Positions 21,789 through 33,180 of a DNA stretch of 64,000 bases are shown one piece after another. Origin of the DNA: Ceraceosorus guamensis (lineage: Eukaryota; Basidiomycota; Exobasidiomycetes; Ceraceosorales; Ceraceosoraceae); NCBI RefSeq assembly GCF_003144195.1, contig NW_020290000.1:186001-250000 (forward strand). The letters are read 5' to 3'. How positions within the stretch are numbered: position 1 is the first letter of the stretch; each line of letters starts with the position of its first letter. The notes beneath the pieces were generated by a model that had not been told where the DNA came from, did no database searches, and was given only the letters and a program-made list of their open reading frames with translations. The translations under genes and the position numbers were made by a program.

Positions 21789-23465
21789 CTACAGCCCCCC
21801 AGAGGCCTCGATCATCTTGCCGTTGATGAAGCGAGACTCAGCCACTCCACCTCGATTGTAGCGTTGGAAGTCTGATACGAAAGCCAAGGTGGAAGCGTGT
21901 CAGGGAAAATTGGGTGTTACCGCATGGCACAGCCATGTCAATTAGTCTCGGACGCACTATTGGTTCCCTTGACGTTTGTCACGCGTCGAAAGGTCAGATT
22001 GATTCTTGGGCCAGCTTCTTTGCGTTTCGGAATGGCATGCTCATAATCCGCTTGACTTCGTCCGCGCATGATGAGGAGATCACCATCTGCCAAGGCGAAT
22101 TTTTCTGTAGGTCTGCTAGCTGCTGGACCGACACCTTTTGTACCGGAAGGCTGATCAGCACGGGCGGCGGGTACATCGACACCAGCAGGTGCTTTTCGTC
22201 CTGTCGGTTTGCGTGACCAAACGTTGCGCACGATTAGCCACTTGATCATCGTGAGCCTAGATTGCGTTTGACACTCACGCATGAAGAAGTCGCGGGTGGC
22301 ACCTAGAGAGATGGAGGCTATGGTGGGGAGTGAGCCAAGGAATGCTTCGTCGTCGGAGTGATAGGAGCTTCAGGAGCGTCAAGGCGGCAGTGCTTGCGAT
22401 CAGCGCTGGACTCCTGTCTTTTTCATTAGGAATTGCGTGCTGCCTCACATGCTATCGCTGCCGTCAAGGTAGAGGTTGATGATGACCGTATTGAAGTAGC
22501 TTCCAGTGAGATGTTCCACTTCGGACAGCCCGGGATTGCAGGAGGCGTGGCTGTTGATGTCAGTCAATGGCTATAGCGGCGCACGTCTCGATCTACTCAC
22601 GCAGCGCTTTGAGCTCTGCAAGCGGTTTTGGAAATGGACGAGGCTTGATGGGATAAGCCGAGTCTGGGGCGCCCGTATCGTCTCTTCCGAATGTGGTCGT
22701 AAGTCTGGGCGTTCGAATGGTAATGTTCGAATTCGGTCTTGTGTAGACGACCTGATGCAGAGACGAGAGGAGCGAGGTCGTTTCAGGCATGGAGCAAGAG
22801 CTGGAAGGGACGACAACACTCACCCGATGCCACGCAAGCCCGTTCAGCATCCAACGGAAAAGCTTTCTGCGCGCTTCCGGCACGATCCAGCCCTTGCAGT
22901 ACAGCAGGTCGAGGCTTCCATTGAGCTTGTTGATCGTCGTCATTGCCGAGTCGCTGGTTTCAGGACCACCGCTGCTGAAGGTGGGAACTTCGATTGTGCT
23001 TTTGGAGCCACCGAACAGAGGTGCTAAGCCTGCGCTCTCTTGCTTCAATTCCGCCTTTGGGTCCACATCGCCGTGTCTCCAAGCACTGGCATCGTCGGAT
23101 GACCGAAGGGGTTTTGACGCATCCCCCACCGCTTCATCGATTTTGCGTCTTGTCCCATCCGCACGCTCCGACCGCTCAATAGCTTCTGGATGCTTGCGCT
23201 TGTATCCCGCTGGAGTACCCGACTTCAGCTTAACACCCTGCCACTGTTCCTGCTCCATCGAAGCGGCCAAGGCAGCTTCGAGTGCCTCTTCTTCGCTCAT
23301 GGCAGAGACTCGAGCCTCCTGCTCAGAAAGCTCCAAAGCTCGTTCCAAATCAGCATCGTTTGCGGGAGAAGAGTGGGACGTCGCGCCTGTCCTGCCTTTG
23401 GCGCTCTCCACCTCACCCGAAGCTCCGGCAGTAATCTTGCCCATGAGATCTCGCAAGTCCCTCAT
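21789..23465 (-). CDS. AlkB-family Fe(II)/2-oxoglutarate dioxygenase with two UIMs
   Basis: Six exons on the minus strand: 23465-22824, 22751-22601, 22518-22449, 22367-22279, 22200-21958 and 21871-21789, giving 425 residues. All introns are 72-86 bp and every phase agrees. The catalytic domain is ALKBH2/3-like. It runs from WMLNGLAWHR/VVYTRPNSN through TPRLTTTFGRDD and NTVIINLYLDGSDS. The iron ligands are H291 and D293 (ISYHSDDEAF) and H372 (DYEHAIPKR), and the 2-oxoglutarate arginines are R383 and R389 (RINLTFR). Family members directly reverse alkylated bases in DNA or RNA, so a nuclear repair enzyme is likely. The N-terminal 75 residues carry two helices matching the ubiquitin-interacting motif: DADLERALELSEQEA (about 37-51) and EEEALEAALAASMEQE (about 58-73). 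The last intron uses a GTGCGT donor; if it is not spliced, translation stops at 21938 instead (404 residues). Confidence 0.88.
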
Positions 23466-24036
23466 CGCATCCCCTTCCTTCGCTGTGTGCCCTCGTCAAC
23501 CGAAGTGAGTCTGCATAGTGACGAGTATCCGACACTTTGCCGTGATGGGCTTCGATGCGGTGATTGCGAATGTGTCAGCTCACTGCCGATGAGCAGTCAA
23601 AAGTCACACCGCGGATGGAGGATCGGAAGCGCGGCGACCCGGCCGCGCCCCGACAGGCGCGCTTGCGGCAGGATTCGCAGTGCTCTCGTACGATACATCT
23701 CCTCTCCTTGCGATGGTCACCATTCAAATTCAATTCACATTCGTGATTGTGATTCTGACAGCGATTTTGTGCACTCATACTCTGCGATAGCTACGCTTGC
23801 CATCCATCACATCCACAATTTGCAGTCTCACGAGACACTTCCCTCGCATCATCACACACAACATCATTCCATCGGCGCCGCTCACATTCTGTAGGCTCAC
23901 ATTTAAAGAACAAACGCCAGCAAGCTTGGACATCGACCGCGCATCACGGCCTTTGGGACTCTGTGCGCATCACAGCATCCACTTGCTCCAGGTCGAGCTG
24001 ACCACATCGACGCTCTGGAAGGGCAATACAGCCAGC
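23466..24036. other. Shared divergent promoter of the AlkB and bS6m genes
   Basis: 571 bp between two divergently transcribed start codons, so probably a bidirectional promoter. It includes AT-richer DNA with ATTCACATTCGTGATTGTGATTC near 23721-23756, one of the recurring CACGA-type motif clusters. No coding frame is supported. Confidence 0.55.
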
Positions 24037-24946
24037 ATGCCGTGAGTAAACACAAGCTTACAGCCTACTGAGATTTCGTGTGCTGACGTACAGAGCGTGA
24101 TGCAGGCTCTACGAGCTCTTCTGCGTCGCCGCCTCATCGGCCGAATCGGTGAGTCGAAGCGAGCGATCATCGCTTGAGGATTCGCGGTGCTGACACTTGC
24201 GCACCCCTCCACGCACTCAGGCACCGATCAGAGATCTGGTCCGAACCACTTCGTCGTTGATTCTGGAACATGGAGGCGCTGTCAGGGGTGTGCAGTACTG
24301 GGGAAGGAGAGTCTTGCCACAAAGGACGAGGAGGCATCAGGTTTGGCATTCACAAGGAGAGTGAGTACCTCCGCCTGTGATGGGCTTCGAGTGTGCTCAG
24401 AAGCGTCAAGAGAGAGGCAACAGACATGGTGGTCCGGCTGGCCTTACGGAGTGGCCATGCGCTCACTTGAGCTCGTACGCAGCCTGCGTGGAGTAACCTT
24501 GTATGCGCTCGCGCGGAACGTTCTCGTCAAGGCACAACCCCTCCTTGCCCCTTTCACGGGACGCTCAGATGCGTTGGCTAGGGAACGTCTGCTCAATCGG
24601 AGAGGGAATAACCCATCACGCGCTCTCTGCATGTCGCGCTCGAACATCAAGTCATGCCAGACCTCGCCCCCAGCGACTTCGATGGTCCAGTGCTGACCGC
24701 ACGCGCATCTCCTTCGCGCCTCGCAGTCATTTCTTTCTCCAATTCGACACAAATCCCAGGGTGCTCGGCACGCTTTCATCCAGGTTGAGGGCAGATCCTC
24801 GCGTGATAAGATGGACGACGCTCAAGCTGGGCGAGAGGCTGGATCAGATCTCTCCTGATCCTGCTAGAGCTAGACCGACCGGCTACGCTTCGGACGCTGG
24901 GCAGATGGGTGGGAACAATACGATCCGATTCAGGTCGGACGAGTAG
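24037..24946 (+). CDS. MRP17: Mitochondrial small-subunit ribosomal protein bS6m
   Basis: Four exons: 24037-24041, 24106-24148, 24221-24360 and 24727-24946, giving 135 residues. The first exon contributes only ATG plus two bases; it is supported by a GTGAGT donor, a TGCTGACG branch site at 24081 and a TGCAG acceptor that restores MPLYELFCVAAS. The product follows bacterial S6: the LYELFCV strand, a helix, VRGVQYWGRRVLPQRTRRHQ, then HFFLQFDTNPRVLGTLSSRL and the DPRVIRWTTLKLG strand. It should bind 15S/12S rRNA next to bS18m in the mitochondrial small subunit. The C-terminal tail after LDQIS is fungal-specific. The third intron (366 bp) is four to five times longer than its neighbours, and I see no exon inside it because the protein joins without a gap (HSQGD/HFFLQF). 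Confidence 0.9.
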
Positions 24947-25118
24947 AGGGCTTCAGAACAGAGGCAACAGCTGTCACGCATTCATCAAGTGCAATGCAAT
25001 GCTTTCGTGCGCTTGACGTCCTAGTACAATTGATCGTGAGAGGCACATCATCTGACGCTTCCTTGCTGCATGTAATGCGGTGAATATGGATTGCAAAAGA
25101 GCACGAGAAACACCGAGT

Positions 25119-25208
<90 letters not shown>

Positions 25209-25457
25209 CAGCGCCAAGGAATACTGTGCTCGACCTGGATCCAACTGCGTGCAAGAACTACGGTGCGGAGGCTCGGCGAAGATTGCGGGGGCTTCTGGTA
25301 TGATGTTGAGTGTCTGCGCTGTAACACCAGTTGCGAACATGGTGTGAGTAACTTGGTCATGAAGCGTTATTTGAGGCAGCTTGGAAAGGCGGGACACCGC
25401 GCACAGACCGCTGGCAGTGACTGTTTTCAGGTCGGTGCGATGCGCGAAAGCGCAGCC
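24947..25457. other. Convergent 3' region with long GA repeat
   Basis: Lies between the stops of bS6m and GID4, which are transcribed toward each other. Apart from the GA microsatellite I see nothing. Confidence 0.6.
25127..25208. repeat. (GA)n microsatellite
   Basis: About 41 dinucleotide units with a single A insertion (GAGAAAGAG) near 25193. It generates artificial Arg-Glu and Ser-Leu repeat frames. As a long purine tract between two converging genes it could affect transcription end or replication, but that is inference. Confidence 0.95.
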
Positions 25458-27728
25458 TCAGCGCATCTCGAAAGTGCCCGACGAAGGTTCGGGAACATGC
25501 TGCAGCGCCAACTGTTGATATCTGCGAGCGGGATGGCAAAAGCAAACATCGAGCAAGCAGAGTCAGCTCCATCTTCATACCCTCATCCGCAAAGCAAGGC
25601 ACACTTACGGCTCTGAGTTTGCATGGTAGTAGAATCCCGTCATTCGACCTGGAACAAGAGGTTCGCGCGCAGGGCGACTCAGGGCATCGAAGTTAGGATC
25701 GGCTTCCACCTCTTCCTCGTCGTCCTCATCCAACATCATCGCGCTACCTCCAAGGGTCGTCTGACCTCTGCGCCTCTGCGTCGAATTGGCATCTGATTCG
25801 GATGTGAAGCCGGCAAAGTCTTGCTGCGTAACGTCAGAAGACGCAGCCAGGGCAGCAGCCGAAGCCCGAGCAGCTGAGGTCGAAGATTCGCCCAGCTCCA
25901 CACAGACGTAGTAGAATCCAGCGAAACTTGCCCCGTGAATATCTCTCACGCGATGATCCGGCACCAAAAAGCGCTCCTTCCACCTCATGAAGACGTAGGG
26001 TTTGGTCATGTGATCAAAAAGACCAGTCTTGTCAAGCTTGTTGCGCAAAGATCTGAAAGGGCTGAAGCGAGCCTAACGAGAGCCACAATTTGAGATGCAA
26101 TCAGCGCTCAGTCTTACGGACGTGTCTTGCGCGCGACACATACCCAATGCGTCATGTCATTTGCCTCCTTTGCACCCCACTTGTTCGTGACGAAGCTGTG
26201 ACGATCCCCGATGATCTCGGCGTCAAAGAAAGTCGTCAACTCGGGCCAGTCCTCGGTGAGACCGCGGATGTTGAGGTAGCCGCAGAGATGACTTGCTTCC
26301 AAGTCCACGTTCTGAAAAAGGCAGACAGTGTCAACTACTCGTCAACTTGTGCGCCACGCGTGACGAGAGGCTGACTGTCCCATGTCCCAAGAACGCCCCG
26401 GCAGCTGGTGAGCGGCCTGACCCTTGAGCACCGGAACTCACCACAATCTGCACGCCGACCTCATAAGTGCTACGACCACTTCTTTGCGTACCAACGAAAG
26501 TCGCTCCAGGAACGAGACAGCCCTTGCCTCTGCTACGCATCCTGAGCCGACTGGTGTCAGCACGTGGGTCCGGGCCAATCGCGGAATAGTGGTTCCAAGA
26601 CCGCCACTGTGAGTCGATCATCTTCGGATTTGGATCCATGTGTCTGCTCCCGCCATCGCGTGACTCGGCGTCTCTCAAGAAAATTCCTGTTGCTGGGTCT
26701 GGGTTCGCATGGGCCTCGGCCTCCATGGCGCCATCGGGCTGCTTGTCCGCGTCAACTTGCTCTTCGGAGGTCTCCCGCCTCGAATGAGGTATCGAGACCA
26801 GAGGAATACTATCGCTCGACCATCTTGAGCTCGAAGCCGCCTCACCAGTGGGCCAGTGAAGCGACCTTGAAAAGCTCGACGTGCGCGCTCTGACGAGCGG
26901 TCCAGATGCTTGTATGATCTCGTGGACGACTGCTGGTTCCCTTGCCTCGTCATCGGCCGCGCCTTGAGCAGATGCGAGAGGCCGAGCTTGGGCATCAGTC
27001 GCGGCGAATGGATCTCTGCGTAAAGAGGCGCTACTATGCAAAGGATCCGAATAAAAGTCCATATGATCGGAATTGCGATCCCTCTCAGATGCCGAGGCTG
27101 GAGCTTCCTGATTCTGCGCGCTATCGCCCGTCCATCTTCTGTGATTTTCACTGCTCGTGTTGGCCTCGCTCACGTTTCTGGGCAGAATCATTTCGGGCCT
27201 TCGCGAAGGAGTGGCTGGCACGGATCGAGGGTCAGTCCGACTCCCAGCGCCGATCTGCGCATCATCGTCAGCGCTTCCTATCAACAACGGATCATCTTGC
27301 ACGTCGGCTCGAGTTGCGTGACTACGATCATCCACTGAGGTTACCGGTACCCTTGGCACATTCGACGCGTGCGCTATCCGACACTCTGCGCACATGATGA
27401 TGCTCTCGGCTTCAAAGGCTCTCTGCTGCTCGGCAGATCTCTGATCCGAACGTGTCGCCGGGGGCGGCGCAAAGGCTATCGACGAAGGACTTGGGGCACC
27501 CAAAGAAATCGAGAACGCGTGGAGCGAAGACCCTGAAGGGTGCGATAGCGCAGCACCTGCTGGCGCCACCTCGCTGCTCTCTGGAAGAGGCTGTCCACAG
27601 CGTGCACAGATCTTTGGGGCTTCGTGTGCGTTGGTAGGAGCTGAAGTTGTGCTCGCAGGTGGTGAGTTGCTAGGCCCGGCCTCATTGTCCAAATGAGAGG
27701 GCGGGTCGCTGCCGGGAGCAGGTGCCAT
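25458..27728 (-). CDS. GID4: GID4/Vid24 substrate receptor of the GID (CTLH) E3 ligase
   Basis: Four exons on the minus strand: 27728-26442, 26311-26144, 26072-25609 and 25521-25458, giving 660 residues. The Vid24 domain begins near residue 405 ([20 protein letters not shown]) and crosses all introns: [36 protein letters not shown], then [26 protein letters not shown] and [21 protein letters not shown]. In yeast, Gid4 is made on glucose refeeding and binds N-terminal proline degrons of gluconeogenic enzymes so that the GID ligase can ubiquitinate them. The first 400 residues are disordered and Ser-rich, but contain paired cysteines C41/C44 ([11 protein letters not shown]) and C113/C116 ([11 protein letters not shown]), suggesting a split zinc-binding site. 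An acidic insert ([11 protein letters not shown]) interrupts the domain in exon 3. Identification is strong; the N-terminal function is unknown. Confidence 0.92.
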
Positions 27729-29255
27729 GATACAGACAAGAGTGTGGGCGAGGAGGTAGGAGCTGGTCTATGTCTGGAGTGTATGCGCTACTTTTCCTTT
27801 CTAGCAGGTGAGCAGGCCGCCCTCTGCTTGTTGGATCTGATCAAGCGTTACGCAACGAACAGCGACGGCGATGCAGAGTAAGAGCACAAAGCAACACGAA
27901 AAGCAGGGAAGTAGCGCTCGAGAGTCAGGTGACGTGGTAGTCAAGACTGAGTTGTGGGGTGGAGGCGAGCAGCAGCAGATTGCTTGCTTGCTTGCCGATG
28001 ATGATCGATTGCGCCAAACACGCCCCGCGGAGAGAGGTTTGACGAAGTGTGACGAGTTCCTTTGCTCCACGCAGCAAGCAGCATATGCAAGCATGCAGCA
28101 GCAGCTAGCAGCGGAGGCCGGCAGCATGAGAGTCGTGAGTGCGCGCAATCGTGAGCAATCGCGATCATCATACGCGCGTGAGTTTGGCAGGGCACACGCG
28201 CGTACACCGTGAAACCCGTGTACACACAGCATTGCATGCCTCTGCGTGATCTGCCGCGTGCGAGCGGCGCGCTTTGGCTTCTGACCAAGCCACGCCAAAT
28301 ATGTGCGTGCTGCGATGGAGACAAGATGCCGCGTTTTGCTGCTGCTGTCTCGCGGCCTGCTAGCTGCTATCGTTCGTTGCGTGCGGCCACACTGTGACTC
28401 GTGACTCTTCTACAGCAGCTGTGACAACCCGAGCGACTCGTGGTCACGACTGCCGGACACAGTCGAGCTGCTATCATGATGGGATACGTGTATGACTTTG
28501 CGCGCGGATCAAAAAGACGCAAGCGTGCTGCATGCAGCTTGCACGCAGCACGTACGCTTGGATACCCGGGCTCTTGAGTTGCCTTGCGGCCATCGATCAA
28601 GCATCAGAGCAGCTAGCCTGTCAACAGCAGCAGCAGCAGCATGCAGCCGAGGAGAGTGAGTTTTTGATTCTGATTCTGACTGCTCGACATTCAAATCAAG
28701 AATTCCAAGATTTCAAGATTCATTCACGCGATAGAGTTTGGTTCTTGCGATAACAGGAAGGGCACGTGACCGCTGTGTTGCTCCACACCGCCAAGCACAC
28801 CGCGCCATATTATGCAAGTCAAGTCAAAGTTGTTTGTCGATGAATATATGAGCATACATACTGTATGCAGATGGATGGCGTCGAGCCCTCTTGTGTTTGC
28901 AGTTCAAGTGAATTGATTGCGATCCCCACCAAGTAGTAGAAGGAGTGATTGCTTCACAACTCGACAACTCGCTGCTGCTGGCAGACAGTATCCTCATTCG
29001 TGATTCAGACACTCCGCTCACTCGGTCGCTTCTTCTTTCGACCTCATGACGAGACGCCCGGGTCGATTCAGTGCAGTAGTCTGAGTGCATGCACTCGAGT
29101 GGAACGTAGGCCCAAAAGCATGGGATAGAGATACCCACGAGTCACACCTGGCCCGTGCCAGCAGCGACGCCCCTGCTGTATCTGCTAAGCATCTCAGCGG
29201 CATCGCAGAAGGCGGCGACAATCCGGGCAATCCCGGCTCTTTCATCGCACCCATC
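27729..29255. other. Divergent promoter region of GID4 and NPR2
   Basis: 1.53 kb between divergent start codons. It includes a short CAG tract at 28627-28640, ACTCGTGACTCTTC near 28397, ATTCATTCACGCG near 28719 and CATTCGTGATTCAG near 28995. No coding region is supported; the open frames are overlapping and featureless. Confidence 0.55.
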
Positions 29256-32200
29256 ATGACTGTGAACAACCAGAATGCTGGTCCTTCCACTCGCGCAGAG
29301 TCCGTAGAAAGACGCGGGTCTACACACGGCGAGGAGGAAGAGTCAGACTTCTCAGCAGACTCGTCGTCATACCTATCCGGCTCGCCCGAGCCAACCCCAG
29401 CAATCATAGACGAACAGTTCCTTCCGCGCCTGGTGTCAGTTGCCTTTTGCATCTTTCATGCATCAGAGGGTCCTAAGGTCGTCTATCAAGTGCCCGAAGG
29501 CTCGTTGGTAGCCCATGCTGCAGCTCCCGGACCTCCTGGCACGCGCGCCAGAAAGGTTACAGACATTACACCCCCGCCTCTCGTGGACTGGAATACCATC
29601 GCAGACTTTATCATCCCAAAAGAGCCGCTCTGTGGTCGACTGGTCACGTGTACCGCAAGAGCACTCAATCGTGGTCGCCTGCGATCAGAGGCTGCTCAGC
29701 TCGCTGCAGCGAAGCATCAGCGGTCAAGGCGTCGTTCATCGTCGAGAGCGGATGTCGAGCGCCAAACAAGGGAAGATTTAGTGTTCGGCACTGCCCAAAG
29801 CCGCTCGACATCCAGAGATTCGCTGCGGCCTAATGAAAGCATCGACAACAGCTCCTTCTCGAACGAGCTAGATGGTATGGACATGGATGCGTACCATCCA
29901 GGAACCAGCACAAGTGCCACCTTCAAGGTCCTCTCCCACCCCACGCTCATAACCGACGAAGCTAAATACTCCCGCAACACTTTCCTCTTCAACATTGCCT
30001 TCCTCTTCGATGGCACTGCAGATGTTCGAGCCTACGAACCAGTGGTGCGCAAATGCGTGCGCCAGCTCAAGACGCTCGAGGTGAGTAGCTTCACTCGAAT
30101 ATATGGCATTATACCTTTCAATCGACGCTGATGTGGCACGCGATGCGCAGCAAACAAATTCGTTTTTGTCTTCTCCAATGTCGCAGACGCGGATGTATGG
30201 CATCATCGAGCAGCTATACGAAGATCTCAACTCTTATTGTGAGACCTTCATAGCTCTTCCCGATGCTCCCCACTCCCGTTTCTTGCATGGTATCACGAGC
30301 CCTGACGGCAAGGAGATTGCCCTGTCTGACGCCACTGCGCGATATAGTCTGAGCAGTTGGGGTCCTTTAAATCCATTGCAGCCAGCGGAACGTGCGCAGC
30401 TCGAAGCAGCTCTTGCCAGCAGACGTAGAAGCAGTGGGGCCCACAGTGCCGGAAGCAGCAATGGCATTCGCATGGTCCAAGCTTCGCCTTCCAATAACTC
30501 TCTCGCTCCTCCAAAATTTGCGCGCAGCTCAACAGATGCTGCATTCGAGCCAGTCGCGCCAGGGCAGTCTCTCGAGGCTGGATCGGGCCTGCAGCGCCCT
30601 TGTGGCCCAAGCAGATCGAAGACAAGCGTGTCAGCCTCTCCAGCTGTACGGCGAGACTCTTTGGCGACCTCTGCGCTAGCCTCATCTTCATCTAGTTCCG
30701 GCTCAGAGGGAGATCTCAGTGAGATGGCTTCCAGTATGTACCGGCCGTCCGTGGGCAGAGCGCTGAGCAACAGGTCAAAGGGCTCCTCGGAGACGGGCTA
30801 CAAAGCAAGGCCTGTCATCGGCCGAAGCAAGACTCAGGCAGCTGTCGGTTTGACTAGTGCGGTGGTCAGCACACTGACCGGACCGGAGTCTGATGCGAAA
30901 GGTGCTACAACAGCTGCTTCTGCTCCGATGCTGCGTGCCAAAAGCGATGACATCTCCAAACAGCTGCCGCAGCATACAGATTCCGGACTCTCTGCCGCCG
31001 GCATCGCTCAAAACTTCACAATTGCTAGCGGCTCCTCTGCACTTTCTCCTGCTGCTGATGCCGTACAGACGTCTCTGCAAGGGAGGCAAATTCTCAGCAA
31101 TTCTAGCCACGCTCGTGAAGCGGGCGCCGCGCCCCTGAAGGTCCCGACAACTCCTAACTCTTCTCGTTCAGTGCCTACGATACCATTACCACTGTCGATC
31201 AGCGTAGGCGCTGTGGCACCTGCACACATCCTAGGGCCCGGAAAGAGGGAAGCTCCACATGGTCTCGGACGGACAGTAAGAGACGCAATTAATTTGAAGC
31301 TCTTTCCTACCTATGCGAACCCTCCTCCCGTCTACGAGTGGCAGGTCCCTCTCGCATTGATAGATCTTGCGCGCTACGCAGACGCGAACTGGGACCTCAC
31401 CATGGCCAAAGTGAGTATTCGCCCCGGAGTGCGACCGCATGTCTTTTAGACTTCTCAACGTCCCGGCACTTGTACAGATCTTTCCATTCATTGATGGCAT
31501 CAACCACGTCAAGCGCATCTCGCAGCTCGCAGATGCGGACATAGATCTGGCCATTTCCTGCATGGAGCATCTGCTGTGAGTGACGCAGCTGAGCGTTGGC
31601 AGTCTCGAAGGCTTACGTGTTCGCAGCCTTACGCACACAGCTACTATGGCTGCATCATAATGATCGACATCTTCCAATTCTTCAACATGTACACGACGAG
31701 GCCCCTCATCGCAACGATGGCAACGGACGAGTCCATCATTGCAGAGTGTCCCTTGTACGTGATGCTTCCCGGGAGACCACTTCAAAGCTGGCCGCGACTC
31801 TTGTCGCTCTATTCGGCTCTCAAACCTGGCGTGACTCTCCACGAGTGGATCGAAGAGAACGACGTCGACGACCTAGGCATTGATGTTCGACGCTTCGTTT
31901 CCTTCGGCATCATCAAGGGCTTTCTTCGCCGCGTCCACAGATATCCGGTGCTACTCTCACCATCGATGATACGTGTAGAGGACCCAGCAATCTCGACGAA
32001 TGATGCGCATGCGAAAGCCAGCAATGTGGCTACTAGATCATCGGATAAGCCACAGCGCAAGCAGACACCCAGCCCTCTGAATCTCGCACGAGACACCAGC
32101 CCTGCGGAAGAGAGGTTCCCTGTCTCAGCCGGGCTTGACTACCAAAGCGGAAATGCACTCCGATCTCCGCAGTACCACAATCGCGTCGCGCGACGTGACT

Positions 32201-33180
32201 CTTCAACGGGTGAAGCGCCGCAGCGCACTGCGCCTAGAGCCTCACCAACTCGAAGATTAGCTGCCGCACGCAGACAGAACCCGTATCGGCACACTGCAGC
32301 AACGGTGATCGAAGTGGCCAGTGTAGCTCTGGACCTGGGACCAGAAGGGGAGAGCGCACGAGAAGGAAGTCACCGTCGACGGCCTCTGCAGTCTCCTTTG
32401 CGCTCTCGGGGAAGCAGCTCGAGCATCGCCGCTTGGAACCGAGGGACGAGTCTGTCTCATAATGCAGGGGCCAGCGCGGCCTCGCACGGAGCTGAGACAG
32501 ACGCGCAGCGCTCCACTTCCAGTACCTCGTCCGTCCCGCCTGACCTGCCATCGCTGCTTGATGCAACGCGCTCAGAGGATGAGCTCTGCGTCCGATATGG
32601 TATCCCGTGGTCCGAGCTGCACACCCTTTTGATGCGCGTAGGTCATGCGCCTGTAGCGTCTGCCGAGGCAAATCAACGTGCACGTAGCGGAGAGAGAAGT
32701 ACAGATGTGGATACCTGGAGAGAGGAAGAGATGCAGGCAGGGGCTTCAGGTTTCGCTGGCGCCAGCGGCTGGACGGTCGGAGGAGCAATGAGCGGCTTTG
32801 CAAGGAGGACTTCATCAAGCAATACCATTCAGCAGCGCCCCACGTCACGCAGACAGAGTAACAATCCAGAGTATGGGGCCGCTACGCCGAGCGCGGGTCC
32901 GTATTCTGCATACTCGCGGTACGACCCGAACACGCCAAGGGCAGCCAATGCGGACACGTCTGGCCTACCCCGAAGCAGCACCTTTGATTCTGCTAAAGGA
33001 TTAGCCAGTGCCAGTGCTTTTGATCTGGCCGACGATACAAAGGTGGGCACATTTGGCCTGGGACCTTCCCTGTCCGCGTGGGATGGCCTGAACCTTCAAA
33101 AATCCATCAAATCTGGCCGCGGGTCCCAAGCGGACTTTGACCCCAGCGATTACGGCCGCGTCAAAATTCTGTTGCAATAG
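29256..33180 (+). CDS. NPR2: NPR2/NPRL2-like subunit of the SEACIT/GATOR1 complex
   Basis: Four exons: 29256-30080, 30151-31410, 31478-31575 and 31641-33180, giving 1240 residues. ATG 29256 is the first methionine in the open frame. The conserved blocks are FCIFHASEGPKVVYQVPEGS (near 65-83), IADFIIPKEPLCGRLVT, NTFLFNIAFLFDGTADVRAY, YGIIEQLYEDLNSYCE, PPPVYEWQVPLALID, SQLADADIDLAISCMEHLL, YYGCIIMIDIFQF and VRRFVSFGIIKGFLRRVHRY. Npr2 with Npr3 and Iml1 acts as GAP for the Rag-type GTPase at the vacuole and shuts down TORC1 on nitrogen or amino-acid shortage. Yeast Npr2 has about 615 residues and human NPRL2 about 380. The extra length here is Ser/Ala-rich: an insert of about 300 residues in exon 2 and a long C-terminal tail. 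For intron 1 an alternative in-frame acceptor at 30186 would shorten the protein by 12 residues. Confidence 0.92.

Noticed and set aside
24444-24779. Minus-strand frame inside the long bS6m intron
   Set aside because: No ATG-led domain-bearing product and it overlaps the conserved last exon of bS6m on the other strand.
25080-25397. Arg-Glu and Ser-Leu repeat proteins
   Set aside because: They are translations of the GA microsatellite.
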